This document shows positions 1-11,000 of a stretch of DNA of 64,000 nucleotides, in pieces. Each line of letters starts with the position of its first letter. The stretch's first letter is position 1. A program made the position numbers and the translations under genes. The DNA is from Nocardioides scoriae (GTDB taxonomy: Bacteria > Actinomycetota > Actinomycetes > Propionibacteriales > Nocardioidaceae), in NCBI RefSeq assembly GCF_900104965.1, contig NZ_LT629757.1, positions 558,001-622,000 on the forward strand. Direction: 5' to 3'. The notes below the pieces were generated by a model that was not told where the DNA came from, did not search any database, and was given only the letters and a program-made list of their open reading frames with translations.

Positions 1-2445
1 AGCGACCTGGCGGCGGCCACCCTGGAGGCCGGTCTGGCGGTGGCCCGCACCAAGGTCGGGCCGAGCGCCGACCTGACCCGGCTGGCCGTGGTGGCGATGG
101 GCAAGTGCGGCGGCCACGAGCTCAACTACGTCAGCGACGTCGACGTCATCTTCGTCGCCGAGCCCTTCCCGGGGGCCGAGGAGCAGCCCTCGCTGCGGGC
201 CGCGACCCAGTTGGCCTCGGCGCTGATGCAGGCCTGCCACGAGCACACCCGCGAGGGCACCATCTGGCCGGTCGACGCCAACCTGCGGCCCGAGGGCAAG
301 TCCGGCCCGCTGGTGCGCTCGCTGGCCAGCCACGCCGGCTACTACGGCCGCTGGGCCAAGACCTGGGAGTTCCAGGCCCTGCTCAAGGCCCGACCGGTGG
401 CGGGCGACCTCGAGCTCGGCGCGGCGTACGTCGACATGGTCTCGCCGCTGGTCTGGGCGGCCGCCGAGCGTGACGGCTTCGTCGAGGAGGTCCAGGCGAT
501 GCGCCGCCGCGTGATCGCCCACATCCCGGCCGACCAGTCCGAGCGGCAGCTCAAGCTCGGCTCCGGTGGCCTGCGCGACGTGGAGTTCGCCGTGCAGCTG
601 CTGCAGCTGGTCCACGGCCGGCTCGACGAGGCGCTGCGGCCGCCGACCACGCTCAGCGCGCTGGCGCGGCTGACCGAGCGGGGCTACATCGGGCGCGAGG
701 ACGGCGCCGAGCTGCACGAGGCCTACGCGTTCCTGCGCACCCTGGAGCACCGCATCCAGCTCCACCAGCTGCGCCGGACCCACGTGGTGCCCGAGGACGA
801 GCGCGCGCTGCGCCGGCTGGGCCGGTCGCTGGGCTTCACCAAGGACCCCGTGACCGAGCTCGACAAGCTGTGGCACTTCCACCGCCGGGAGGTCCGGCGG
901 CTGCACGAGAAGATCTTCTACCGGCCGCTGCTGGCGGCCGTGGCGCGGATCAGCAGCGACGAGGCCCGGCTCTCGCCGGAGGCGGCGACCGCCCGCCTCA
1001 AGGCCCTGGGCTACCTCGACCCCAAGGCCGCGCTGCGCCACCTCGAGGCGCTCACCTCCGGGGTGCGCCGCAGCGCCCAGATCCAGCGCCAGCTGCTGCC
1101 GGTGATGCTGCAGTGGTTCGCCGACGCGCCCGACCCCGACGCCGGGCTGTTCGGGTTCCGGCGGATCTCCGAGGCGCTCGGGTCGACGCCGTGGTACCTC
1201 CGGCTGCTGCGCGACGAAGGCCAGGCGGCCCAGCGGATGGCCCAGATCCTCGCGACCAGCCGCTACGCCACCGACCTGCTGCAGCGCGAACCCCAGGCGG
1301 TCGCGCTGCTGGGGGAGACCGAGGGGTTGAAGCCGCTGGGGCGCGAGGCCGTCGAGCGCGAGATGCTGGCCGCCGCCCGCCGCCGCGAGGACCCGCGCGA
1401 GGCCGTCCAGGCCGTGCGGGCGATCCGTCGGCGCGAGCTGCTGCGGATCAGCGTCGCCGACCTGTGCGTGCCCTTCGGGGTGGCCGAGGTGGGCTATGCG
1501 CTGAGCGACGTCACCGACGCGACGCTCGAGGCCACCCTGGCCGCGGTCACCCGGGGCGTCGAGGCGGCCCGCGGGGTCGCGATGCCCACCCGCATCGCGA
1601 TCGTGGCGATGGGCCGCTACGGCGGCTACGAGCTCGGCTACGGCAGCGACGCCGACGTCATGTTCGTGCACGACCCGCTGCCCGGGGCCGACCCGCAGCT
1701 GGCCGCGTCCATGGCCCAGGCGGTGGTCAACGACCTGCGGCGGCTGCTGCAGGAGCAGGGCAAGGAGCCCGTGCTGGAGGTCGACGCCGACCTGCGCCCC
1801 GAGGGCCGCCAGGGCCCACTGGTGCGCACCCTCGAGTCGTACGCCGCGTACTACGCCAAGTGGTCGGCCGTCTGGGAGGCCCAGGCCCTGCTGCGCGCCG
1901 AGCCGGTCGCCGGCGACGCCGACCTCAAGCAGCGCTTCGCCGACCTCGTCGACCCGATCCGCTTCCCCGAGGCCGGCCTCGGCCCCGACGACGTGGTCGA
2001 GGTGCGGCGCATCAAGGCCCGCGTCGACGCGGAGCGGCTCCCGCGCGGAGCCGACCCCGCCACCCACTTCAAGCTCGGGCGCGGGGGCCTGTCGGACGTC
2101 GAGTGGACCGTGCAGCTGCTCCAGATGCGCCACGCCGGCCGGGTGCCCGAGCTGCGCACCACCAAGACCCTGGAGGCCCTCCGGGTCGCGGTCGAGCACG
2201 ACCTGCTCGACGCCGACGACGCCGAGGGCCTGGCCCAGGCCTGGACGTTCGCGAGCCGGGCCCGCAACGCCACCGTGCAGGTCCGGGGCAAGCCGTCCGA
2301 CATGCTGCCGCGCGACGCCCGCGAGCGGGCGGCGGTCGCGGCGATCCTGATGTACGACGTGGGGGAGTCCGACGAGATGGTCAACGACTACCTCCGCACC
2401 GCCCGTCATGCCCGAGGGATCGTGGACCGCATCTTCTGGGAGTGA
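1..2445 (+). CDS. glnE: Glutamine synthetase adenylyltransferase/adenylyl-removing enzyme (5' truncated by window edge)
   Basis: GlnE adds and removes AMP on a tyrosine of dodecameric glutamine synthetase, so it tunes GlnA to nitrogen status in the cytoplasm. The frame is open from base 1 and 814 residues are visible; the family is near 1,000, so roughly the first 180 lie outside the window. Two nucleotidyltransferase modules are seen: GGHELNYVSDVD at residues 37-48 (deadenylylase half) and GGYELGYGSDAD at 541-552 (adenylylase half). Each is followed by its own partner block (KLGSGGLRDVEF and KLGRGGLSDVEW). The presumed target, glnA, is at 23058-24476 on the other strand and keeps the adenylylation-site tyrosine. 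In M. tuberculosis the two genes are direct convergent neighbours; here about 20.6 kb separates them. Confidence 0.95.
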   Translation, partial: SDLAAATLEAGLAVARTKVGPSADLTRLAVVAMGKCGGHELNYVSDVDVIFVAEPFPGAEEQPSLRAATQLASALMQACHEHTREGTIWPVDANLRPEGKSGPLVRSLASHAGYYGRWAKTWEFQALLKARPVAGDLELGAAYVDMVSPLVWAAAERDGFVEEVQAMRRRVIAHIPADQSERQLKLGSGGLRDVEFAVQLLQLVHGRLDEALRPPTTLSALARLTERGYIGREDGAELHEAYAFLRTLEHRIQLHQLRRTHVVPEDERALRRLGRSLGFTKDPVTELDKLWHFHRREVRRLHEKIFYRPLLAAVARISSDEARLSPEAATARLKALGYLDPKAALRHLEALTSGVRRSAQIQRQLLPVMLQWFADAPDPDAGLFGFRRISEALGSTPWYLRLLRDEGQAAQRMAQILATSRYATDLLQREPQAVALLGETEGLKPLGREAVEREMLAAARRREDPREAVQAVRAIRRRELLRISVADLCVPFGVAEVGYALSDVTDATLEATLAAVTRGVEAARGVAMPTRIAIVAMGRYGGYELGYGSDADVMFVHDPLPGADPQLAASMAQAVVNDLRRLLQEQGKEPVLEVDADLRPEGRQGPLVRTLESYAAYYAKWSAVWEAQALLRAEPVAGDADLKQRFADLVDPIRFPEAGLGPDDVVEVRRIKARVDAERLPRGADPATHFKLGRGGLSDVEWTVQLLQMRHAGRVPELRTTKTLEALRVAVEHDLLDADDAEGLAQAWTFASRARNATVQVRGKPSDMLPRDARERAAVAAILMYDVGESDEMVNDYLRTARHARGIVDRIFWE

Positions 2446-2457
2446 TCAAGAAGCGGA

Positions 2458-2488
2458 TTGCTTCACATCGGGCGAATCAAGCTATCAT
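2458..2488 (+). promoter_or_regulatory. Candidate promoter of the satD-like gene, leaderless
   Basis: TTGCTT (2458-2463) and TATCAT (2483-2488) with a 19-nt spacer lie in a short AT-rich patch. The -10 ends 6 nt before the ATG at 2495 and no Shine-Dalgarno sequence is present, so the transcript probably starts at the start codon. Confidence 0.6.
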
Positions 2489-2494
2489 CTTCAG

Positions 2495-3166
2495 ATGGCC
2501 GACCTGAAGCAGGCAGACGGTGTGGTGGCCACGCTCATCGGCGACGTGGTCGGGTCGCGCACGACCCCGCAGCGCGACGAGCTCCACCGGCGCCTCCAGG
2601 AGGCCCTGGAGGCGGCCGACCGGCAGCTGCGCCCGCGGGTGCCGCTGCGCATCACGGTGGGTGACGAGCTCCAGGGGTGCTTCGACACGGTGGGGCAGGC
2701 GCTGCACGCCACCCTGTGGCTGCCCTGCGTGCTGGCGGGCACGCCGGACGTCGGCCCGGTCGGCCTGCGCTTCGGTGTCGGCTGGGGACGGGTCGGCGTG
2801 CTCCAGGAGTCACCGCGCATCGAGGACGGGCCCGGCTGGTGGGCCGCCCGCGACGCCATCGACGCGGTCAAGGCCGTGGCCCGCCGCCCCGGCCAGCACC
2901 ACCTGCGCACCTCCTACCGCCCGGCCGACGGGGCGGGGGGTCCGGACCCGGCGGCGGTCGAGGCCGCGCTGCTCTGTCGGGACCAGGTGGTGGGATCGCT
3001 CTCGACGCGGTCGCTGCGGCTGCTGGGCGGCCTGCTCCTGGGCCGCACGCAGGTGGAGCTCGCCGAGCAGGAGGGCGTCTCCGCCTCGGCGGTGAGCCAG
3101 CGGGTGCGTCACGACGGGCTCGCGGTGGTGCTGCGGGCCGACGAGCTGCTGAGGAGCGTGCGATGA
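2495..3166 (+). CDS. SatD family protein with C-terminal helix-turn-helix
   Basis: A 223-residue protein. The N-terminus (LIGDVVGSR at residues 14-22, then [10 protein letters not shown]) matches the SatD family, named after the S. mutans secretion/acid-tolerance locus; its biochemical role is not settled. Residues about 183-208 ([19 protein letters not shown]) look like a helix-turn-helix, so DNA binding is possible. The ATG at 2495 is chosen because the predicted transcription start falls on it and homology begins a few residues later. The stop overlaps the start of the next gene (ATGA, 3163-3166), so the two are translationally coupled. It lies 49 nt after glnE. Confidence 0.75.
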   Translation: MADLKQADGVVATLIGDVVGSRTTPQRDELHRRLQEALEAADRQLRPRVPLRITVGDELQGCFDTVGQALHATLWLPCVLAGTPDVGPVGLRFGVGWGRVGVLQESPRIEDGPGWWAARDAIDAVKAVARRPGQHHLRTSYRPADGAGGPDPAAVEAALLCRDQVVGSLSTRSLRLLGGLLLGRTQVELAEQEGVSASAVSQRVRHDGLAVVLRADELLRSVR

Positions 3167-3894
3167 CCTGGATCGGCCTGCTGCTGGTCGGCTGCGGCGT
3201 GACCGACCTGCTGCGCTCCGCCCGGCCCCTGCGCGGGGTCGACGAGGCCGTCGGTGCCGCCGCGGCGGTGCTGCTGGGGCTCCTGGCCGGTCTCACCGCC
3301 CCGGTCGAGGTCGCGGGCCTGGTGGTGGTGGCAGGCCTGGTGGTGGCCTGGGGCCAGAGCGTCCACCGGGCGTTCGCGGGCGGCCCGGCGGCGGTGCCGC
3401 TGGTGGTCCTGGCCGGCTCGCTGCTGCTCGCGGTCGCAGCCTCGCCCTGGGCCGGCGAGGGAGGCGGGGCGCTGGGTCGCTGGCTCGACGCCGCGACCCT
3501 GCCGCCGCTGGAGGGCCTGCAGCCCGACCGCGCGCTGCTCGTGCTCGGCGCGGTGCTGGTGCAGCTCAGCACCGGCAACGTGCTGGTGCGGCTGGTGCTG
3601 GCCGTCACCGGCACCGTCAGCCCCGCCGAGCACGACACCGCCGCGGACCCCGAGCAGGAGCTCAAGGGCGGTCGGCTGCTCGGCCCGATGGAGCGGCTGG
3701 TCATCCTCGGCCTGGGGCTGGCGGGGGAGCTGACCGCCGCCAGCGTGGTGATCGCGGCCAAGGGCCTGCTGCGCTGGCCCGAGCTGCAGTCGCGGGCCGA
3801 CCAGGCCCGCATCCACCGCCTCACCGAGTACTTCCTGGTGGGCAGCTTCGTCAGCTGGCTGGTGGCGCTGGCAGCCCTGGTCCTGCTCGCCTGA
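3163..3894 (+). CDS. Multi-pass membrane protein, partner of the SatD-like protein
   Basis: A 243-residue protein of unknown function. Hydrophobic segments dominate: about residues 1-15, 28-60 (rich in L, V, A, G), 82-105, 128-145, 175-205 and 220-243, suggesting five or six membrane spans. A central soluble loop ([17 protein letters not shown]) is charged. It begins inside the stop codon of the SatD-like gene (ATGA overlap), and SatD-family genes are often paired with such a membrane protein, so a shared function in the envelope is a reasonable inference. No catalytic motif is recognised. Confidence 0.7.
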   Translation: MTWIGLLLVGCGVTDLLRSARPLRGVDEAVGAAAAVLLGLLAGLTAPVEVAGLVVVAGLVVAWGQSVHRAFAGGPAAVPLVVLAGSLLLAVAASPWAGEGGGALGRWLDAATLPPLEGLQPDRALLVLGAVLVQLSTGNVLVRLVLAVTGTVSPAEHDTAADPEQELKGGRLLGPMERLVILGLGLAGELTAASVVIAAKGLLRWPELQSRADQARIHRLTEYFLVGSFVSWLVALAALVLLA

Positions 3895-3926
3895 CGTGGC
3901 CGGTGCGGGGCAGCTGGTCGCGCCCG

Positions 3927-3969
3927 GACACGCGGCCGAAACAACCCCGTGACACGTCCCGCCTAGGTT
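3927..3969 (+). promoter_or_regulatory. Candidate GlnR operator and -10 element of the type III glutamine synthetase
   Basis: GAAAC (3938-3942), 6 nt, then GTGAC (3949-3953) repeat the 5-6-5 spacing of actinobacterial GlnR boxes, with a weaker GACAC 6 nt upstream (3927-3931). TAGGTT (3964-3969) follows after exactly 10 nt, the same distance and the same hexamer as in front of glnA. The order of the a-type and b-type halves differs from the glnA box, so GlnR binding is likely but not certain. Confidence 0.55.
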
Positions 3970-4043
3970 CGGGCGCACGAGCCGGCCCCGGGTCCCCTCC
4001 CGCCACGTCCCGGCCACCCGTCGGCCACTCACCTAGGAGTCCC

Positions 4044-6221
<2,178 letters not shown>

Positions 6222-6236
6222 CCGCTCGTCCTCCGC

Positions 6237-6371
6237 GCTCCCCGAGGAAGCACGAAGTCCACCTGCTCCGGTCCCTGAGGAACGACGCAGTCCACCTGCT
6301 CCGGTCCCTGAGGAAGGACGCAGTCCACCTGCTCCGGTCCCTGAGGAAGGACGAAGTCCTGTCTCGAAGGG
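6237..6371. repeat. Palindromic repeat cluster A: three 33-bp truncated units plus one full 36-bp unit
   Basis: Units at 6237-6269 (diverged), 6270-6302 and 6303-6335 begin with GGTCCCTGAGGA and share GTCCACCTGCTCC at the end. The last unit (6336-6371) has the same beginning, a hairpin AGGAC-GAA-GTCCT, and ends TGTCTCGAAGGG. The same element with different hairpin arms occurs inside dnaE2 (8849-8946). The cluster lies between the convergent genes ending at 6221 and 6412. Confidence 0.85.
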
Positions 6372-6398
6372 TCGGGCCCGCTGCGCCGCGGGCCCGAC
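6371..6398. terminator. Bidirectional terminator candidate
   Basis: Perfect 11-bp stem (6371-6381 with 6388-6398, arm GTCGGGCCCGC) around a 6-nt loop, between convergent genes. There is no U-tract, as usual in actinobacteria. Confidence 0.7.
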
Positions 6399-6411
6399 CC
6401 CGACGACCGCC

Positions 6412-6846
6412 TCAGGACGTCCCGGGCTCCTCGCCGCTCTCGATGTTGAACATCCAGGTGACCCCGAACTGGTCGGTGACCTGCCCGAAGTAGGCACCCC
6501 ACATCTGCTTCTCCAGGGGGACGTCGACCGTGCCGCCGGCGGAGAAGGCGTCCCACCAGCCACGCAGGAGGGCCTCGTCCTGCGGGTCGCCGCTGAGGGC
6601 CACGCCGAAGTCGTTGCCGCGACGGATCTCCTCGCCGGGCGGGCCGTCGGAGGCCATCAGCCGGAAGCCGTCATCGGTGACGAGCAGCGCGTGCATCACG
6701 CCGTCCGGCGGCGGGACCGGGCCCGTGGCACCCATGTCGCCGAAGGTCATGACGTCGAGCTTGCCGCCGAGCGCGGACTGGTAGTGCTCCATGGCCTGGC
6801 GGGCGTCGCCGTCGAAGATCAGGTAGGTGGTCAGGTAGCCGGACAT
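6412..6846 (-). CDS. VOC superfamily (PhnB/glyoxalase-like) protein
   Basis: A 144-residue protein with the two beta-alpha-beta-beta-beta modules of the vicinal oxygen chelate fold. YLIFDGDARQAMEHYQSALGGK is the typical start, and WGAYFGQVTDQFGVTWMFNI the typical end, of the PhnB-like subgroup once annotated as 3-demethylubiquinone-9 methyltransferase. Substrate unknown. The start at 6846 is supported by GAGGAGA a few bases upstream. It converges on the type III synthetase across repeat cluster A and the terminator; its upstream gap (6847-6960) shows no promoter I can call. Confidence 0.85.
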   Translation of the reverse strand: MSGYLTTYLIFDGDARQAMEHYQSALGGKLDVMTFGDMGATGPVPPPDGVMHALLVTDDGFRLMASDGPPGEEIRRGNDFGVALSGDPQDEALLRGWWDAFSAGGTVDVPLEKQMWGAYFGQVTDQFGVTWMFNIESGEEPGTS

Positions 6847-6960
6847 CGGGTCTCCTCGGGTGCGTGGCGCGGCTGGCTGCCGTCGCTCTTCTGACCGCCT
6901 CGGCTGCCCGGAATCATCGCGGGGGCCGGCGTGGGCCGGTCAGCACCCGGGGTGGCGCGA

Positions 6961-7983
6961 TCAGCCAGGGGCTGCCGGCCGCCACCCGGACCCCGACGCG
7001 GGCTGTCCGGTGAGCACCCGCACCGCGAGGTCCGTGGTGGCGTCGACCCCGAAGAACCCCGCCACCCGGGTCACGCGGTCGATGTCGAGGGGCAGCAGCC
7101 CGGGCGTCCCTGGCCGGTCGGGCGTGAGTCCGAGGTCGAGGTCGGCGTGGCCCGACATCAGCTCGACGTTGAAGTCGTAGCGCTCCCGGGCGCCGGGTGC
7201 GCTGAGCCGGCGCACGACGGTGGCGCCGGTCCGGCGACCACCCGCCTCGGTCGCCTGGGCGTCGAGTGCCGCTGCGAGCGAGCGGCCCTGGTCGTGCTCG
7301 ACGTCGGCCCAGACCGCCTGCATGTCGCCGGCCACGTCGAGCAGCGCCATCGCGGCCTTCTCCCCGATGCCCGCGACTCCCGGGAGGTTGTCGCTCGCGT
7401 CGCCGCGCAGGGCGGCGTACGCCAGGTAGTTCTCGGCGGCGACGTCGTACATCAGCCGCAGTCGCCGCGGTGTGAGCAGCGGTGAGGCGGAGATGCCGCC
7501 GTCGATGAGCCGCAGCACCCGGGTGTGGGCGCTGATGTGGGCGAAGGCGTCGCGGTCGGAGGTCACGATCACGCAGTCCCAGCCGTGGTGTCCGGCCCAC
7601 GCCGCCCCGGAAGCGCTGACGTCGTCGGCCTCCAGGCCGGGAGGCGTCAGCGTGGCGAGGCCCAGCGCCTCCAGCAGCGCCCCGGCCCGCTCGAGCTGCT
7701 CGACGAGCTCGGCGTGCTTGGGCGCCCGGCCGGCCTTGTACGCCGGGTAGCGGTCGCGACGGTGCGAGGAGGTCCGGTCGTCGAGGCCGAACAGGACTGC
7801 GTCGGGCTCGAAGCGCTCGATGCACTCCAGGATCTGGCGCAGCATGCCGTGCAGCGCCCAGACGGGCCGTCCCGACCGGTCCAGGATGCGGGTGTGCGCC
7901 CGCGCGTGGTGGTTGCGGTGCAGCAGCGAGGGAGCATCGACGACCAGGAGCAGCCTGCGGGGGGCGTCGTCGGGTGGGGTCAT
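6961..7983 (-). CDS. 5'-3' exonuclease (PolA N-domain / flap endonuclease family)
   Basis: A stand-alone 340-residue 5' nuclease without a polymerase domain. Seen in order: VVDAPSLLHRNHHA at the N-terminus, FGLDDRTSSHRRDRYPAYKAGR (helical arch lysines and arginines), GLEADD, VTSDRDAFAHI (acidic metal ligands), and the H3TH block GDASDNLPGVAGIGEKAA. It would cut 5' flaps or the RNA/DNA 5' end during repair. It follows dnaE2 on the same strand after 36 nt and could be the last gene of the mutasome set, but a TAACAT hexamer at 7998-8003 could give it its own promoter. About 55 C-terminal residues beyond the H3TH block are not assigned. Confidence 0.88.
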   Translation of the reverse strand: MTPPDDAPRRLLLVVDAPSLLHRNHHARAHTRILDRSGRPVWALHGMLRQILECIERFEPDAVLFGLDDRTSSHRRDRYPAYKAGRAPKHAELVEQLERAGALLEALGLATLTPPGLEADDVSASGAAWAGHHGWDCVIVTSDRDAFAHISAHTRVLRLIDGGISASPLLTPRRLRLMYDVAAENYLAYAALRGDASDNLPGVAGIGEKAAMALLDVAGDMQAVWADVEHDQGRSLAAALDAQATEAGGRRTGATVVRRLSAPGARERYDFNVELMSGHADLDLGLTPDRPGTPGLLPLDIDRVTRVAGFFGVDATTDLAVRVLTGQPASGSGWRPAAPG

Positions 7984-8019
7984 CGCGATCGGGGACCATG
8001 TTACGTGCCGGTCGGGGCG

Positions 8020-11000
8020 TCAGCGGAAGTCGCGCGAGGTCGCCCGCGCCTGGAGCACGGCCCCGGCGCCCGGGACGACGACGTCGATGCCCTCGACCCG
8101 GTCCGCGATCAGGTTGGTGACGCCCTCGTTGCGCTCGAGGCGGCCTCGGACGACGACGGCCACCCGGTTGCGCGCTGCCTGGCGGTGGACCTTCATGACG
8201 CCGATCGAGCAGACGACGTTGAGCATGCCCGTCTCGTCCTCGAGGTTGAGGAAGGTGGTGCCCAGGGCCGTCCCGGGCCGCTGCCGGTGGGTGATCAGCC
8301 CGCCGACGTGGACGCGTCGGCCCGGCTCGGTCGTGGCGAGGTCGGCGACCGAGCGGACGCCGGCCCGACGCAGCTCCTCGCGCAGGTGCTCGACGGGGTG
8401 GCGCTCGGGCGAGATCCCGGTGGCCCAGAGGTCGGCCAGCGTGATCTCGGGCTCGCTGAGGCCGGGGAGGGTCGGCGCCGACGGCGCAGGGGTGGTGCCG
8501 GGCAGGTGGTCGGCGGACTCGGCGAAGCCGGCGGCCCAGAGGGCTTCGCGCCGGCCGAGCCCCCACGCGTCGAACGCGCCGGCGGTGGCCAGTGCCTCCA
8601 GCTGCGCGGAGCTCAGTCCGGCCCGACGGGACAGGTCGGTGACGTCTCGGAACGGCGCCTCGTCCCGCGCCGCGACGATGCGACGGGCCACCTCCGTCCC
8701 GATCCCGCGCACCGAGTCGAGCCCCAGCCGGACGGCGAGTGCCCCGTCGCGCCGGTGCGCCGGCACCGGGTCGGGCGTGCCGGGCACCCACTCGGTGCGG
8801 TCGAAGTGCGGCTGGCAACAGGCATCGAGCCCGGTGGGCGAGGCCGTCGGGCCCGGACGAGGTCGCCCCGCGGGGTTCGGTCCCTGAGGAGGTCGCCCGG
8901 CGGGGTTCGGTCCCTGAGGAGGTCGCTCCGCGACCGTCTCGAAGGGCTCGAAGGGCTCGAGGTCCGCCTGCGCCGCCGAGCGCGTGACGTCGGGGCGGCG
9001 TACGTCGACACCGTGGCGGCGGGCGTCCCCCACCAGGGACTGGGGCGAGTAGAAGCCCATCGGCTGGTTGCGCAGCAGCCCCGCCAGGAAGGCCGCGGGG
9101 TAGTGCAGCTTGAACCACGACGAGGCGTAGACCAGCAGCGCGAACGACAGCGCGTGCGACTCGGCGAAGCCGAAGTTGGCGAACGACAGGATCTTGACGT
9201 AGATCGAGTCGGCGAGGTCCCCGGTGATGCCGCGTCGCTCCATGCCGGCGTAGAGCTTGTGCTTGACCGACTCGATGCGCTCGACCCCGCGCTTGGACCC
9301 CATCGCCCGGCGCAGCAGGTCGGCGTCGTCACGGCTGCAGTCGCCGAGCGCCACTGCCATCGCCATCAGCTGCTCCTGGAAGAGCGGCACGCCCTTGGTC
9401 CGCTCGAGCACCGGCACGAGCTCCGGGTGGTCGTAGGTGACCGGCTCCTGGCCGGTGGCGCGGCGGACGTACGGGTGGACGGCGCCACCCTGGATCGGAC
9501 CGGGCCGGATCAGCGCGATCTCGATGGCGAGGTCGTAGAACTCGCGGGGACGCAGCCGCGGCAGCGTGCCGATCTGGGCCCGGCTCTCGACCTGGAAGAC
9601 CCCGATCGAGTCCGCGCGGCACAACATGTCGTAGACCGCCGGCTCCTCCTTGGGCATCGTGGCCAGCGTCCACCTCTCACCCAGGTGGTCGGCGGCCAGC
9701 GTCATCGTGTGGTCGAGGGCGCCGAGCATGCCGAGGCCGAGCAGGTCGAACTTGACCAGGCCCATCGACTCGCAGGCGTCCTTGTCCCACTGCAGCACCG
9801 TGCGCTTGTCCATCCGCGCCCGCTCGATGGGGCAGACCTCGCCGATGGGTCGCTCGGTCAGGACCATCCCGCCGGAGTGGATGCCGAGGTGACGCGGCGC
9901 CCCCAGGAGCTCCTCGGCCAGCGCCACCACCGGCGCGGGGACGTCGTGGGCGGCCGGGTCGCCCATGTCGCCGGCGACCACCGCCTTCCAGCCGTCGATC
10001 TGCTTGGACCAGGCGTCCTGCTGGCCGGGGGAGTAGCCCAGCGCCTTGGCGGCGTCACGCACCGCCATCCGGGGCTGGTAGGCGATCACGTTGGCCACCT
10101 GGGCGGCGTTGTGCCGGCCGTAGGTCTCGTAGACCCACTGGATCACCTCCTCGCGCCGGTCGGAGTCGAAGTCGACGTCGATGTCGGGCTCCTCGTCGCG
10201 GTGGGCGGAGATGAAGCGCTCGAACGGCAGCCGGTAGAACACGGCGTCGACGGCGGTGATGCCCAGGGCGTAGCAGACCGCCGAGCTGGCCGCGGAGCCT
10301 CGGCCCTGGCACAGGATGCCGCGGCCGCGGGCGAAGGCGACGATGTCGTGGACGATGACGAAGTAGCCCGCGAAGTCCTTCTCGGCGATCACCCGCAGCT
10401 CGTGCTCGACGCGGTCGCGGGCCTCGCGCTCGTGGGGGGCTCCGGTGTAGCGCTCGGCGAAGCCCCGCTCCGCGAGCACCCGGAGCCAGGAGTCCGCGGT
10501 GTGGCCCTCGGGGATCTGGCGCTTGGGCAGCGCGGGCGAGGCCTTGTGGAGGTCGAAGGCCAGCTCGTCGGCCAGCGACACGCTCCGGGCGACGGCACCG
10601 GGATGGTCGGCCAGGGCCGCGGCTGTCTCCGCGCCGCTGCGCAGGTGGGCCGAGCCCGAGAGGTCGAGCCAGCCGTCCATGTCGGCCAGGCTCCGGCGGG
10701 CGCGCACCGCGGCCATCGCCGAGGCCACCCGGCGCCGCGCGGGCGTGGCGTGGTGCACGTTGCCCGCCGCGACGACGTCGAGGCCGTGGACCGCCGCCAG
10801 GCGCGCGAGCGCCGCGTTGGTCTGGCCCGCGTCCGGTCGCGGCGAGAGCTCCACCAGGACGTGCTCGAGCCCGAACAGCGAGGTCAACCGGTCCAGCGCC
10901 TCCGCGGCCGCCCGCTCGCCACCGCTGGCGAGCGCCTGCTGGACCGCACCTTTGCGGCAGCCCGTGAGCACGGCCCAGTGCCCACGTCCTCGCGCTCCGA

